DNA of 64,000 bases, from NCBI RefSeq assembly GCF_011634895.1, contig NZ_SIRR01000008.1, positions 1-64,000 on the forward strand. The letters are read 5' to 3'. Source of the stretch: Rheinheimera pleomorphica. GTDB taxonomy: Bacteria; Pseudomonadota; Gammaproteobacteria; Enterobacterales; Alteromonadaceae. Every line of letters starts with the position of its first letter. Within the stretch, counting starts at the first letter, position 1. Shown here piece by piece: positions 18,546 to 28,547 of the stretch. The notes below the pieces were generated by a model. The model searched no databases and was not told the origin of the DNA. It saw only the letters and a program-made list of their open reading frames with translations. A program made the translations under genes and the position numbers.

Positions 18546-20177
18546 ATGATTGCCATAGATAAAACCACCTCTATTAAAAGTGCATTAATCTGGGTGATTA
18601 TGCTGATCTGCAGTTTGACCTTGTGCCTGGCGATGGTGGTGTCGGCTACTCAGGACGTAAAGTTGCAGCACAAAAAGCTGGTAGCACAGCTGGAGGGCTA
18701 TGTCAGCATTATTGCCTTTAACGCCAAAAGCAGCATCTTACTTGATGACGCTGACATTGAAGACAACCGGCTTAATTCTTTTAAAGCCGTGAATATGCTG
18801 CACAATATCCATATTTATAAAAAACAGCCTGATAGTGAACAGCTTAGCTTTTTTGCCAGCTACAACCGCGACGGCATAGGGCCATTTCCGGTGCAGTTTG
18901 ACCGCGTACAGCAGTTTTTAACACCTTATATCAGCAATAATTATATCGAACTAAGTAAAGCGATTATCAACGATGACAAGGTGTTGGGTTATGTCTATGT
19001 GCGTGCCAGTCAGGAAGAGCTCAGCGCCTATATTCAAACCCGCATTCTGCTGGATATTCTGATTGCCTTAATCGCACTTGGCAGTGCTTTTTTTATCAGC
19101 ACCCGCCTGCAGCAACGTTTTACCACCCCAATAGAAACGCTGCTTAGCGTGGTACAAAAGGTGTCGAAAGAGAAAAACTATCAGGTACGGGCGCCGATAG
19201 CACCGATTAAAGAGTACAACATGCTAAGCCGGGCATTTAACACTATGTTGGACCGCATAGAGCAACAAATCAGTAAGCTGCAGCAAGCCGAACAGGAAAA
19301 CCGTCAGTTAACCCTCAGCCTGGAGCAAAAAATAGAACAACGCACTGATGCGCTGAAAACGTCAAATCAGGAACTGCTTAATACGCTGGCAACCTTGCAT
19401 CAGTATCAGAATCAGATTGTAGAGACCGAAAAAATGGCCAGCCTCGGCCAGATGGTTGCCGGCGTAGCCCACGAAGTCAACACGCCTATTGGCCTGGGTG
19501 TCACGGCGTCTACTTTACTGCAGGATAAACTGGCCGATATTCAAAAAGCCTTTGATGAAAAAAAACTGACCTCATCCCAACTGGCCAGATTTCTATCTGA
19601 GAGCAAAGAAAATCTGGGTATTATTTATCGCAATATGGAGCGCGCCGCCAGCCTTATCTCCAGCTTTAAACGGGTAGCGGTAGATCAGTCTAACGAAAAC
19701 CGACGTCAGTTTAATATGCTGCAGCTTATCAACGAAGTCTTGTTATCGCTGCGGCCAAACCTGAAAAAGACTCAGCATCAGATTATTGTCAACTGCCCGC
19801 CTGAGCTGGAGTTGGACAGCAAGCCCGGCCCGATAAACCAAATTCTGATAAACCTGATAATGAACAGCCTGATCCATGCCTTTGAGCATGTTGAACAAGG
19901 CGAAATTCAGATCAATGTTCAGGTAGCAAATAATAACTGCCAGCTGGTTTATACCGATAATGGTGCTGGCGTGCCTGAATCGATTAAAAAGCGCATCTTC
20001 GACCCCTTTGTTACCACAAAACGCGGTGAGGGTGGCAGCGGCCTTGGCTTGCATCTGGTGTATAACTTAGTTACCCAGGCGCTTAATGGTAAGATTTGTC
20101 TGGATAGCACTTTGGGGCAAGGCATTCGCATTCAAATTGACTTCCCTGTTATTGTTATCAGCAACAAAGCCAATTAA
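18546..20177 (+). CDS. HAMP-containing sensor histidine kinase
   Basis: The 543-residue protein has a membrane segment at about 14-36, a periplasmic sensor region to about 165, a second membrane segment (168-187), HAMP (188-245), a coiled coil to 300, and a kinase core. The phospho-accepting His309 lies in GVAHEVNTPIG, and the ATPase boxes are NLIMNSLIHAF, TDNGAGVP and GGSGLGL. It signals from the inner membrane to a response regulator. No cognate regulator is directly attached; arcA follows 189 bases later behind its own promoter and is normally the partner of ArcB, so pairing with ArcA is unproven. Confidence 0.88.
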   Translation: MIAIDKTTSIKSALIWVIMLICSLTLCLAMVVSATQDVKLQHKKLVAQLEGYVSIIAFNAKSSILLDDADIEDNRLNSFKAVNMLHNIHIYKKQPDSEQLSFFASYNRDGIGPFPVQFDRVQQFLTPYISNNYIELSKAIINDDKVLGYVYVRASQEELSAYIQTRILLDILIALIALGSAFFISTRLQQRFTTPIETLLSVVQKVSKEKNYQVRAPIAPIKEYNMLSRAFNTMLDRIEQQISKLQQAEQENRQLTLSLEQKIEQRTDALKTSNQELLNTLATLHQYQNQIVETEKMASLGQMVAGVAHEVNTPIGLGVTASTLLQDKLADIQKAFDEKKLTSSQLARFLSESKENLGIIYRNMERAASLISSFKRVAVDQSNENRRQFNMLQLINEVLLSLRPNLKKTQHQIIVNCPPELELDSKPGPINQILINLIMNSLIHAFEHVEQGEIQINVQVANNNCQLVYTDNGAGVPESIKKRIFDPFVTTKRGEGGSGLGLHLVYNLVTQALNGKICLDSTLGQGIRIQIDFPVIVISNKAN

Positions 20178-20236
20178 ATCATAACCTTGAAAAAACGCCG
20201 TGCATTAATTAGCCGCCCAGAACATTAGATAAAGCT

Positions 20237-20282
20237 AATTGTTAACAAAAAACTTGTTAACAATTGGACAGATGGTTATAAT
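20237..20282 (+). promoter_or_regulatory. arcA promoter with inverted repeat
   Basis: A sigma-70 promoter is seen with -35 TTGTTA (20254-20259), a 17-bp spacer and a perfect -10 TATAAT (20277-20282). A perfect 10-bp inverted repeat (AATTGTTAAC ... GTTAACAATT, 20237-20265) overlaps the -35. The GTTAA elements resemble half-sites of the ArcA box, so autoregulation is possible. The repeat could instead be the terminator of the upstream kinase gene. Confidence 0.6.
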
Positions 20283-20366
20283 TGCCTATTATTTGACAAA
20301 TGCACGTCATCTATAAAACGTAAAAAACTTATAAATTTAACAAAATTCACATAAGGTTTAACTCCA

Positions 20367-21074
20367 ATGCAAACACCTGTGATTCTTATCGTTGAAGACG
20401 AAGAAGTTACCCGCTTAAACCTGGTCAATCTGTTCCAGGGTGAGGGTTATGACGTGATCGAAGCTGTAAATGGCGAGGAAATGAATCAGAAGCTTACAGA
20501 AAATAAAGTAAGCCTGGTTGTCATGGATATTAATCTGCCGGGCAAAAACGGCCTGATCCTGGCGAGGGAGTTACGCCAGAAAGAAAATATTGGTTTAATC
20601 TTTTTAACCGGCCGCGACAGCGAAGTTGACCGTATCCTCGGCCTGGAAATTGGCGCTGACGATTATCTTACTAAGCCATTTAACCCGCGTGAACTGACTA
20701 TCCGTGCCCGCAACCTGCTAAACCGTACTGTGGCGCAGCCAGTTGTAGAAGAGCATAAGAGTGTGGTTAAGTTTAACGGCTGGACCCTGGATGAAAACAG
20801 CCGTAATCTGACGTCACCTAAAGGTGTCGCCCGCCGTTTACCGAAAGGCGAATACCGCGCTTTACGTTTAATGCTGGACACACCGGGCAAAATCTTTACC
20901 CGTGAACAGCTGATCCGTCATATGACAGGCCGTGATCTGCGCCCGAATGACCGCACTGTAGACGTTACTATTCGCCGCATTCGTAAACACTTTGAATCAG
21001 ATATCGACAGCCCTGAGTTAATCAGCACCATCCACGGTGAAGGTTACCGCTTCGTCGGTAAGCTGGAAAAATAA
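20367..21074 (+). CDS. arcA: Response regulator ArcA
   Basis: The 235-residue OmpR-family regulator has a receiver domain beginning [16 protein letters not shown] with the phospho-accepting Asp54 in [12 protein letters not shown], and a winged-helix output domain ending [10 protein letters not shown]. The sequence is ArcA-like throughout ([19 protein letters not shown]). ArcA represses respiratory and TCA genes when ArcB phosphorylates it at low oxygen. The arcB gene lies immediately downstream in the opposite direction, with four bases between the stop codons. Confidence 0.96.
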   Translation: MQTPVILIVEDEEVTRLNLVNLFQGEGYDVIEAVNGEEMNQKLTENKVSLVVMDINLPGKNGLILARELRQKENIGLIFLTGRDSEVDRILGLEIGADDYLTKPFNPRELTIRARNLLNRTVAQPVVEEHKSVVKFNGWTLDENSRNLTSPKGVARRLPKGEYRALRLMLDTPGKIFTREQLIRHMTGRDLRPNDRTVDVTIRRIRKHFESDIDSPELISTIHGEGYRFVGKLEK

Positions 21075-21078
21075 CCGC

Positions 21079-23367
21079 TTACGCCTGTTCAATAAACTCA
21101 GACAGAGCAGCCAGGTGCTGCTCTGTTTTTAAGTGAAAGTCGACCAACTGCCGCTCCAATCCCTGCCAGCTTAACGGCTCCTGTTCAAAACGCTTAGCTT
21201 GTTGCTGCACCCAGAGTAAGCCAACTGATGCCGCGGCACCTTTCAGTTTGTGCGCAGCTTCCTGAAAGTCTTTCTGCTGGCGCTGTACTGCGGTTTCCAT
21301 TAAACGGTTCATATAGCCCGGTAGTAGCTGAGCAAACAACTGCACACTGCGTTTCATCGCATCTTTACCCAACGATTGAATGTAGTCATTCAGCGTAGCA
21401 AAATCCAGCAACTGCTGCTCATCATCGCTGTCAGCCCTTGGTTGGTGCTGCGCTTTAACTGCGCTGGGCGAGAACAGCCTGGCTAGCATCTGATCAAGCT
21501 TGGTGGTATTAATCGGTTTTGCCAGGGCACCATCAACTTGTACGCCCGCAAGCTGCTGTTCCGCTTTGCGCACATTAGCGCTTAATACCACTATTGGCAG
21601 CGTCGCTAAATGCGCTTCCTGCCTGATATAATGCGCTATTTGCTCGCCACTCATATCCGGCAGCTGCATATCCAGCAGCACCAGATCGATATCGTCTTCC
21701 GTCTCCAGCAAGGCAATAGCGTCTTCACCGGTTTCGGCCAGTATTACGCTGTGGCCACGCTGCTCCAGCAATCCGGTGGCAATTTCAGCATTTAACGGCA
21801 CATCTTCAATTAATAAAACCGTAAGCTCAGGGCAACTAATGGCCGCCTGTTGCTCTTGCTGCGCAATATCGGTTGGTAACACCACTGCAAAACGGCTGCC
21901 CTTGCCGATAACACTGCTGACGCTGATACGCCCCTGCATTGCCTCAACCAAGGCGCGGGAAACCGATAACCCTATACCGGAGCCGATAATACTTAAACGA
22001 CGGCCATCGTTCGACTTGTAGTACATATCGAAGATCCGTTCTTGCTCCTGCTCCGCAATGCCTATACCGGTATCTTCGACAATAAAGTCCAGCTGGTTGC
22101 ACTCGTCATTTAAGTTCCAACTTAAGGTTACGGTACCGGAGGCAGTGAACTTGACAGCATTATTCAACAGGTTCCATAACACCTGGCGTAACCGGGTCGG
22201 ATCCAGCCGCAAGTAGTAATCCACTTTATTCGGGCCATTAAGCTGAAACCGCAAGCCCTTTTGCTGGCACAACAGCTCGGCAAAATTAGCGATATCATTA
22301 ATAAACTGCCGCAGTGATACGCTTTGATAGACAATATCCAGATCCTGGCGGTCGATTTTATCTAAATCGATAATATCGTTAAAAATATTACCCAGGGTTT
22401 CAGCACTGCTAAAGATGGTATTAGCCCAGCCATGCTGCTGCTTGCTCAGCTTGCTCTCCAATAAACGCCGGCTTAAACCGACAATACCGTTTAGCGGCGT
22501 CCTGAGCTCGTGGCTTAAAGTGGCAATAAATTTGCCTTTATCCAGATAGGCCTTCTCCAGTGCCTGCTCAGCCAGCTTACGCGAGGTAATATCACGGCCA
22601 AAGCCCAGCAAACCTATGTAGCGGCCGTGCCGGTCATAGAATGGCACTTTGCGCATTTCAAACCACAGCAGCTGACCGTCTTCTTTAACAAACTCCACAT
22701 CCAGCGTCAGCTCAGAGGGTTGCATATGCAGCTCGTGTTCAGTCAGGATTGCCGCCTGGGCACTGTCGTCGGTGTAGATATCCGCCGGATAGCGGCCAAT
22801 CAGCTCGCTGGCCGGTTTGCCCATAATGGCTTCAAACATCTTATTGCAGCTGGCAAAACGACCCGTTTCGTCGCGGTAATAAAAGAGATCGGGTGAGCTA
22901 TCCACGATAGAGCGGATCAGCAAGCTTTGCTCTTCCAGCTCAATCTGGGCTTTTTTACGTTCAGCAATTTCTTTGCGCAGCTCGTCAATAGCACGGCGTT
23001 TGGCCTGAAACGCCTTTTTCCGCTCTTCAATCTCAAAGTTCAGCTGACGAATATTGTCCTGCATGCCTTCATTTAATAAGCGCTCCTGATGTGCTGAATC
23101 TTCCAGATAAGACAGGGCTGCATCCAGGTGCAGTACCAGATAAAACAAAAAAGCAATAAAAAACGGGCCCAGTAACAGCGTGATACCGCTGGCCGCCAAT
23201 ACCTGCGGCAAGTTGACTTGATTACTGACCACTGTATTGAAAATCACCGTGGCCGCAACGGCAAATAGCAACAGCAAGAGCTGGCAAACCAACGCCAGCT
23301 TCAGCTTCCCCCATTTTCGCAGCCAACTGGCGAAGGCTTTAACCTGGGGATGAACCGGTCCTTGCAT
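21079..23367 (-). CDS. arcB: Hybrid sensor kinase ArcB
   Basis: The 762-residue protein has the full ArcB domain order: two membrane segments (about 22-45 and 57-80), a coiled coil (90-150), PAS (152-265), HisKA with His286 in SHELRTPLNG, HATPase, a receiver domain (VLLDMQLPD) and a C-terminal HPt domain (AHKLKGAAASVG). It senses quinone redox state and phosphorylates ArcA. Of the two E. coli redox cysteines, Cys180 is matched by Cys174 (FASCN) but Cys241 is matched by Trp235 (LLWFEMRKV). It is convergent with arcA; the two genes are unlinked in E. coli. Confidence 0.93.
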   Translation of the reverse strand: MQGPVHPQVKAFASWLRKWGKLKLALVCQLLLLLFAVAATVIFNTVVSNQVNLPQVLAASGITLLLGPFFIAFLFYLVLHLDAALSYLEDSAHQERLLNEGMQDNIRQLNFEIEERKKAFQAKRRAIDELRKEIAERKKAQIELEEQSLLIRSIVDSSPDLFYYRDETGRFASCNKMFEAIMGKPASELIGRYPADIYTDDSAQAAILTEHELHMQPSELTLDVEFVKEDGQLLWFEMRKVPFYDRHGRYIGLLGFGRDITSRKLAEQALEKAYLDKGKFIATLSHELRTPLNGIVGLSRRLLESKLSKQQHGWANTIFSSAETLGNIFNDIIDLDKIDRQDLDIVYQSVSLRQFINDIANFAELLCQQKGLRFQLNGPNKVDYYLRLDPTRLRQVLWNLLNNAVKFTASGTVTLSWNLNDECNQLDFIVEDTGIGIAEQEQERIFDMYYKSNDGRRLSIIGSGIGLSVSRALVEAMQGRISVSSVIGKGSRFAVVLPTDIAQQEQQAAISCPELTVLLIEDVPLNAEIATGLLEQRGHSVILAETGEDAIALLETEDDIDLVLLDMQLPDMSGEQIAHYIRQEAHLATLPIVVLSANVRKAEQQLAGVQVDGALAKPINTTKLDQMLARLFSPSAVKAQHQPRADSDDEQQLLDFATLNDYIQSLGKDAMKRSVQLFAQLLPGYMNRLMETAVQRQQKDFQEAAHKLKGAAASVGLLWVQQQAKRFEQEPLSWQGLERQLVDFHLKTEQHLAALSEFIEQA

Positions 23368-23392
23368 CAGGTTAATACCTCGCAGAAAACTG

Positions 23393-25240
23393 TCAATTAG
23401 CCGGGGTAATATCCAGCATGATGTTGCGATACGAGCAATATTGCACTTCTTTGCCTGGCTGACGATACAGCCCTTGTCGCGTATGAGATGACATATCTTT
23501 GTACAAACTCAGCAAGTGGCCCTGGCCCACCCGTACCGCTTTACCATCGGCCTGGCGGCTTTGTGTCAGACATAATAACAGCGCCAGCTGACGGTAATTA
23601 TCACGCTCAAATATCTCACCGGAACTTAGCAATGGCGACGAGTTATTATTTGCGGCAAACTTCCAGTCGGCGAACCGCGTGCGCAGTATACCGTCTTTAA
23701 TTTCCAGCCTATCATCGCGGGTCAGATAGTGCGTACTGACTTTTTCAATCCGGCTGGCGCTGCCCTCACCACTGCTTTGCGCCTGTTGCATATCAGCAAT
23801 ATAAACTCCGGCCTCTCCCAGTACCGCCATTTTTACTTCAGGTGCATTTTCGCCCTGTTCAAAACCAACCAGCAGTGCAGTATTTTCATCAATACCAAAG
23901 CCAAAACGGGTTTGGGTATCATGTTGTAAGCGGATTAAACGCGCCTGACGGCCGCGCTCAGAGAAATGCGTATCCAGTACGCCCCAGGGAAACAATGCCA
24001 GGCCGCCATTACGGTTGAAGGTCAGATGATTTTCCGCCAGGCCGTTGCTGCAGCTCTGATCTTTATCACAACCACTTTGTGGTGCCGGTAAATCAAAGGC
24101 GCCAAATTGCATGGCGCTGAAGCTATCGCCGTTGCTGATCATTGGCACTTTACGCCCCTGATAACTGCCACCCGACATCACCGCCGTGCCGGCACTGGTA
24201 CCGGCAACAATAATCTGACCTGCGCCCAGCATCGACTCAATTTGCTTCAGCTCGGCAGTCGCCGAGCCATCTTCGTGCCGAAACGCCTGTAATGTCAGGC
24301 TCTGGTCGCCACCATTGATAAAAATAGCGTCAGCACGGCGGATTTGTTCTACTGCAGCAGCTGAACCCTGCTGACAAAAACGCTCAAGTTGCTGCATTAA
24401 ATCCGGATACACACGCTGGCGCTGGTAAGTGCCGTGATAGGCCGCTAGATACTGTGGTAACTGCTCACAAGACGCCTTGTTATTCACCGTATTTTGCTGC
24501 GCCGCCTGATAGGCTGCATTCAGTGGTAACCAACTGACGTCTGCACCGGCCTCTTCGAATAAATTACTGTACATGTCTACCGCGGCAAAAGGATCACGGC
24601 CCGACGCCGTTACCAGCAGCAAACGCGGCTTACGCTGCGGACCACTCACCTGCTGCGCCAGCTCAACAATTTTGTGGATAATTTCAACGGTAAAACCATC
24701 ACTGGTTTGCGCCAGGTTAGCAAATTCTTTTTGCCGTGCGGCATTGCTACGCTTTTTACTATCGGCTTGTACTGCCATCACTTGTAACTGATCCAGCACA
24801 AAATTGCGCTCGCGATCGGTCAAATCGGCGTAATTAATCCGCCCCGACACCCAGATACCGTCAACTTCAATCTCAGACGAGCGCCACAAACGCAATAATT
24901 CGCGCTCAGAAATCAGCTCATCCGCTACCCGGCTGCGAATAAACTCCAGCAGCGCCAGTGTCTGCTGTTGTTCAATGATCCGCTCTTCACCCCAAAAGGC
25001 TTTATCGGCAATATTGCTAAGGTGCTCTGCAGATAAGCTGAATTGATCCGCCGACTTCGCAGCCGCTGTAAAGGTGTTTGCATCAGTGCAATAACGCACA
25101 CTGGCAGAGGTACAGGTATGCAAACCGCCCCCTATCAATACCATAGAGTAGTCAGGCAGGTTTCTCTCACTTGTGCTGTTGGCGGCAGATGCTGAACAGG
25201 CAAGTAAGGCAGCGGATATGTATAAGCTGAGTGATCTCAT
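23393..25240 (-). CDS. Secreted cyanophycinase-like S51 peptidase
   Basis: From the ATG at 25240 the protein is 615 residues with a signal peptide (LYISAALLACSASA). An LLAC lipobox is possible, so it could be a lipoprotein. The catalytic Ser lies in VAGTSAGTAVMSGG and is preceded by FINGGDQS, the cyanophycinase (peptidase S51) pattern. LLLVTASGRDPFAA matches the family start of the core domain. Cyanophycinases cut the poly-Asp-Arg storage polymer to beta-Asp-Arg dipeptides. The protein is longer than bacterial CphB and has an extra N-terminal region of about 180 residues. The divergent TonB receptor, permease and isoaspartyl dipeptidase fit this role. Confidence 0.82.
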   Translation of the reverse strand: MRSLSLYISAALLACSASAANSTSERNLPDYSMVLIGGGLHTCTSASVRYCTDANTFTAAAKSADQFSLSAEHLSNIADKAFWGEERIIEQQQTLALLEFIRSRVADELISERELLRLWRSSEIEVDGIWVSGRINYADLTDRERNFVLDQLQVMAVQADSKKRSNAARQKEFANLAQTSDGFTVEIIHKIVELAQQVSGPQRKPRLLLVTASGRDPFAAVDMYSNLFEEAGADVSWLPLNAAYQAAQQNTVNNKASCEQLPQYLAAYHGTYQRQRVYPDLMQQLERFCQQGSAAAVEQIRRADAIFINGGDQSLTLQAFRHEDGSATAELKQIESMLGAGQIIVAGTSAGTAVMSGGSYQGRKVPMISNGDSFSAMQFGAFDLPAPQSGCDKDQSCSNGLAENHLTFNRNGGLALFPWGVLDTHFSERGRQARLIRLQHDTQTRFGFGIDENTALLVGFEQGENAPEVKMAVLGEAGVYIADMQQAQSSGEGSASRIEKVSTHYLTRDDRLEIKDGILRTRFADWKFAANNNSSPLLSSGEIFERDNYRQLALLLCLTQSRQADGKAVRVGQGHLLSLYKDMSSHTRQGLYRQPGKEVQYCSYRNIMLDITPAN

Positions 25241-25611
25241 TATTCTCTTTCTTATCTTAGGCGCAGATGTCATTCGCTACCGGTACTACAGATAGCGGGA
25301 ATAAAAATTTACCGGCATAGATTATCCTGTATTGACTTCTTTGCCAATTAGCAGTAATTCTAATAGCGTTGTTTAATTCATTTAATGTTCATTTTCCGGT
25401 AACGATATGCTGAAAAAAGCCTTTGCGCTAAGTTCATATCATTACTCGTCTTACTACCTGTCAGAGTGGTTTAACGAGTAGACAAATGTCAGGCATTAAA
25501 CCGTGCCTGGCAGGCGTTTGCTCCTGCAGCTTTATAAACTCAAATTAATAATGATAAGCACAGCCCAGCGGACCATACCGCGGCGGCGGCTATATTAAGA
25601 CAGGTATTTTT
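25241..25611. promoter_or_regulatory. Divergent regulatory region of the S51/TonB cluster
   Basis: This 371-base region must drive both arms of the putative cyanophycin cluster. It contains an inverted repeat TACTCGT ... ACGAGTA (about 25444-25480), the word GACAAATGTCAG (25481-25492) that recurs at two other promoters in this window, and a hairpin CAGGCA-N8-TGCCTG just after it. No gene or RNA is seen in it. Confidence 0.5.
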
Positions 25612-28488
25612 ATGCACAAGTTATCTCCATTAGCGCTGGCTATTGCCGGCGGCTTTTTCGCTACGCCATGGGTTTTTGCCGCCGAAGAAGTGGCCAAAGA
25701 AGAGCAAAAGATTGAAAAAATCGAAATCACCGGCTCGCGCATTAAAGGTGTTGACCTTGAAGGCACCCAACCCCTGGTGATTATTTCAGCCGATGATATT
25801 AAAAACTCCGGCGCCAGCACCGTTTATGATTTACTAAAAGATGTCGGCCAGTTACGTGGCGGCTCTGGCACCTTTTCTACCTCTGAAAGCGGCACCGCAT
25901 CCAATGACACGCCGGCTGGTCAGGCAGCGGCTTCGCTGCGTGGTTTAGGCCCCTCATCTACGCTAACACTGATCAACGGCCGCCGCGTCGCTGCCAGCTC
26001 TTTTGCTGCCGGCACGGAAAACTTCGTTGATATTAACTCGATACCGGTATCGGCCATTGAGCGGGTAGAAATTCTCGCCACCGGCGCTTCGGCCATTTAT
26101 GGTGCCGATGCGGTCGCTGGCGTGATTAACTATGTGCTGAAAAAAGATTTTGATGGCGCCGAGCTGGACGTAAGCTATGGCAACTCGACAGCCAGTTCTG
26201 ACGAAGGCAAAGCCGGCATCAACCTGATTTGGGGTAAAAGTTTTGCAAACAGCAACCTGACTGTTTTTGCCGACTACTTTGACCGCAAAGATTTCGCCTA
26301 CAGCGACCGCGAACTGACCGACGAAACCTGGTCATTATCTACCCGCGGCCAGTTTGCCAGTGTGCGTTACACCACCTCAGACTTTCTTGATCCGGTCAGC
26401 GATGAATACGTTGGTTTCCCTGATCCGGCCTGCCCGAGCGAACTTATCGTGGTAACCGATCCGGTATTTGGCGATAAAGCCTGTGGTTATAACCCAAATA
26501 AAGACATGCTCATTCGCCCGGCGCTGGAATCAGCCTCTGGCGGCTTTATGTTTAATACCGAGCTTAACAACCTGCGCTGGTCAAATGAGTTCTTTATCAG
26601 CCGCACTAAATCAACTGCGCAAAGTACGCCAGCGAATTTTACCAATTTGCAGGATCAGAGCAGCTGGATCTTTGCTGCTTTTGATAACCCCTTTATTCAG
26701 GATAACGACGAGCTGGTATCGCTAATTTATCCCGGTTTTGAAAGCAGCCCCAATGGCAACGATGTCGATGTGGTAGAACTGCGCGGCCGCTTTTTAGCGC
26801 CACGGCAAATTGAAAACGAAACCACAGCACTGCGTTTCGTCACTGCCCTGCAAGGCGAAGTCGGTAATTTTGAATGGGAAGGCGCACTGATGTATTCGCG
26901 CAGTGAGTCAGATCAGCAAGCCTTAGCCGGTATTTATAACCGCTATAAATTTAATGCCGCCTTATTTGGCGAGTTATGTGCTGATGGCAGCACCAACTGC
27001 GCCCCGGAAGACGGCGGCTTATGGTTTAACCCCTTTGGCGGTCAGACCGGCAATGATGAAGTGCTTAACATCATCTCAGAAAACCCTAGCCGCAAAGGCA
27101 AATCTGAAGTGTTAAGCGCTGATTTGCGCTTTAACGGCGAATTATGGGAGATGCCAGCTGGCATGGTGGCCTCGGCTTTTGGTGTCGAGTACCGCCAGGA
27201 AAAACTCAGCGATAATCCGGACTTAATTGCCCAGTCGCGCTTTGACCGTGACTATCTGGTGGATGTGATAGGCTTTGGTTCCAGTAAATCCAGTGCCGAG
27301 CGCAAACAATGGGCGGCCTTTGCCGAACTCTTTGTACCACTGGCCGATAGCGTCGATTTGCAACTGGCTGCCCGCTATGACCACTATGACGACTTTGGCA
27401 GCAGCGTAAACCCGAAAGTCGGTTTGACCTGGCGGCCAACTGACAGCCTGGTGCTGCGTTCATCCTGGGCGACGTCGTTCCGCGCGCCTTCTTTAACTCA
27501 GGCCGGTGTTGAACTGCGCACCACCAGCACCACGGCGCGCTGCTTACCCGAATTTGCTGAACTGTTCTGTGGCGGTGAAGTTGGTGGTGAAATCACGCCA
27601 AACACGCTGGAATTCGGTAACCCGAATCTTAAAGCCGAAGAAGCCGAGTCGGTAAGTGCCGGTTTTGCCTACAGCCCTAATCAGGACATTACCTTTACCG
27701 CCGACTACTGGCAGTTTGATCATAAGAAAATTATCGGCACCGATTTAGAGTCTATGCTGGTACGCACTTTAACCGAGCCAAGCCTGCGTTTTTGCGGTCT
27801 GGTACCGGCAGACCAGATTGGTATCGCTTTTGACCCTGAGCTGTGTGATGAGCTGGGCTTAGTATCAGGCTTTGACAATGACCTAAACCAGGTACTGGCC
27901 GACTGGCAGGACATTGATACCCGCGCCACCAGCCTGCCCCTGTTCCGCGATCATATATTGCTGTTGGAAAATACCGGCAATCAGCAAACCAAGGGCATCG
28001 ATTTTACTTACAGCCAGCGTTTTGAAGCCGATTGGGCGACTATCCGCTTAAGTGCTGATGTGACTAAACTGATGAGCTTTACCCGCGATCGTACCGCGTT
28101 TTCCGGTACCGAGCAGCTGGCCGGCAGCTTCCGCTATCCTAAACTGCTGGCCGGTATCAAACTGCGCATCAGTGGCGATAACTGGTTTGGCGGTGTCAGC
28201 ATTAACTACACCAGCGACTATCAGGACGAAATTGCCCTGCTGGAACCGGCCGATATTGATTTATTAGCAGAGCAAGGTATCGACTCCGACCGGCGCGTAC
28301 CATCCTGGACCAAGGTGAATGCCAACCTTGGCTATGATGTCAGCGACAACCTGACGCTAAGCCTGAATATTGATAATGTGTTCGACCGTGACCCGCCATT
28401 TATTTATGGCCGTTATAAAGATGTCGACTTTATCAACCACGATGTCTTAGGCCGTAACTATCGCTTACTGGCGACCTACCGCTTCTAA
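25612..28488 (+). CDS. TonB-dependent receptor
   Basis: The 958-residue protein has a signal peptide (cut after PWVFA), a TonB-box-like EKIEITGSRIKG, a plug with the DVNSIP-type segment (VDINSIPVSAIERVEIL), and a beta barrel ending in LLATYRF. It belongs to the group of receptors that import peptides or oligosaccharides rather than a classic siderophore type, though this is inferred. A GACAGG ribosome site precedes the ATG. It is divergent from the S51 peptidase and upstream of the permease and dipeptidase. Its likely ligand is the peptide released by the peptidase. Confidence 0.9.
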   Translation: MHKLSPLALAIAGGFFATPWVFAAEEVAKEEQKIEKIEITGSRIKGVDLEGTQPLVIISADDIKNSGASTVYDLLKDVGQLRGGSGTFSTSESGTASNDTPAGQAAASLRGLGPSSTLTLINGRRVAASSFAAGTENFVDINSIPVSAIERVEILATGASAIYGADAVAGVINYVLKKDFDGAELDVSYGNSTASSDEGKAGINLIWGKSFANSNLTVFADYFDRKDFAYSDRELTDETWSLSTRGQFASVRYTTSDFLDPVSDEYVGFPDPACPSELIVVTDPVFGDKACGYNPNKDMLIRPALESASGGFMFNTELNNLRWSNEFFISRTKSTAQSTPANFTNLQDQSSWIFAAFDNPFIQDNDELVSLIYPGFESSPNGNDVDVVELRGRFLAPRQIENETTALRFVTALQGEVGNFEWEGALMYSRSESDQQALAGIYNRYKFNAALFGELCADGSTNCAPEDGGLWFNPFGGQTGNDEVLNIISENPSRKGKSEVLSADLRFNGELWEMPAGMVASAFGVEYRQEKLSDNPDLIAQSRFDRDYLVDVIGFGSSKSSAERKQWAAFAELFVPLADSVDLQLAARYDHYDDFGSSVNPKVGLTWRPTDSLVLRSSWATSFRAPSLTQAGVELRTTSTTARCLPEFAELFCGGEVGGEITPNTLEFGNPNLKAEEAESVSAGFAYSPNQDITFTADYWQFDHKKIIGTDLESMLVRTLTEPSLRFCGLVPADQIGIAFDPELCDELGLVSGFDNDLNQVLADWQDIDTRATSLPLFRDHILLLENTGNQQTKGIDFTYSQRFEADWATIRLSADVTKLMSFTRDRTAFSGTEQLAGSFRYPKLLAGIKLRISGDNWFGGVSINYTSDYQDEIALLEPADIDLLAEQGIDSDRRVPSWTKVNANLGYDVSDNLTLSLNIDNVFDRDPPFIYGRYKDVDFINHDVLGRNYRLLATYRF

Positions 28489-28497
28489 CATCAAACA

Positions 28498-28519
28498 GGG
28501 GGAGTGTTTATACTCCCCC
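28498..28519 (+). terminator. GC-rich hairpin between receptor and permease genes
   Basis: A perfect 8-bp stem GGGGGAGT / ACTCCCCC with a six-base loop lies ten bases after the receptor stop. There is no U-run behind it, so partial termination or protection of the upstream RNA 3' end is more likely than full termination. Confidence 0.6.
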
Positions 28520-28547
28520 AGTCTATTACCATTTTCAGGATCATTTT

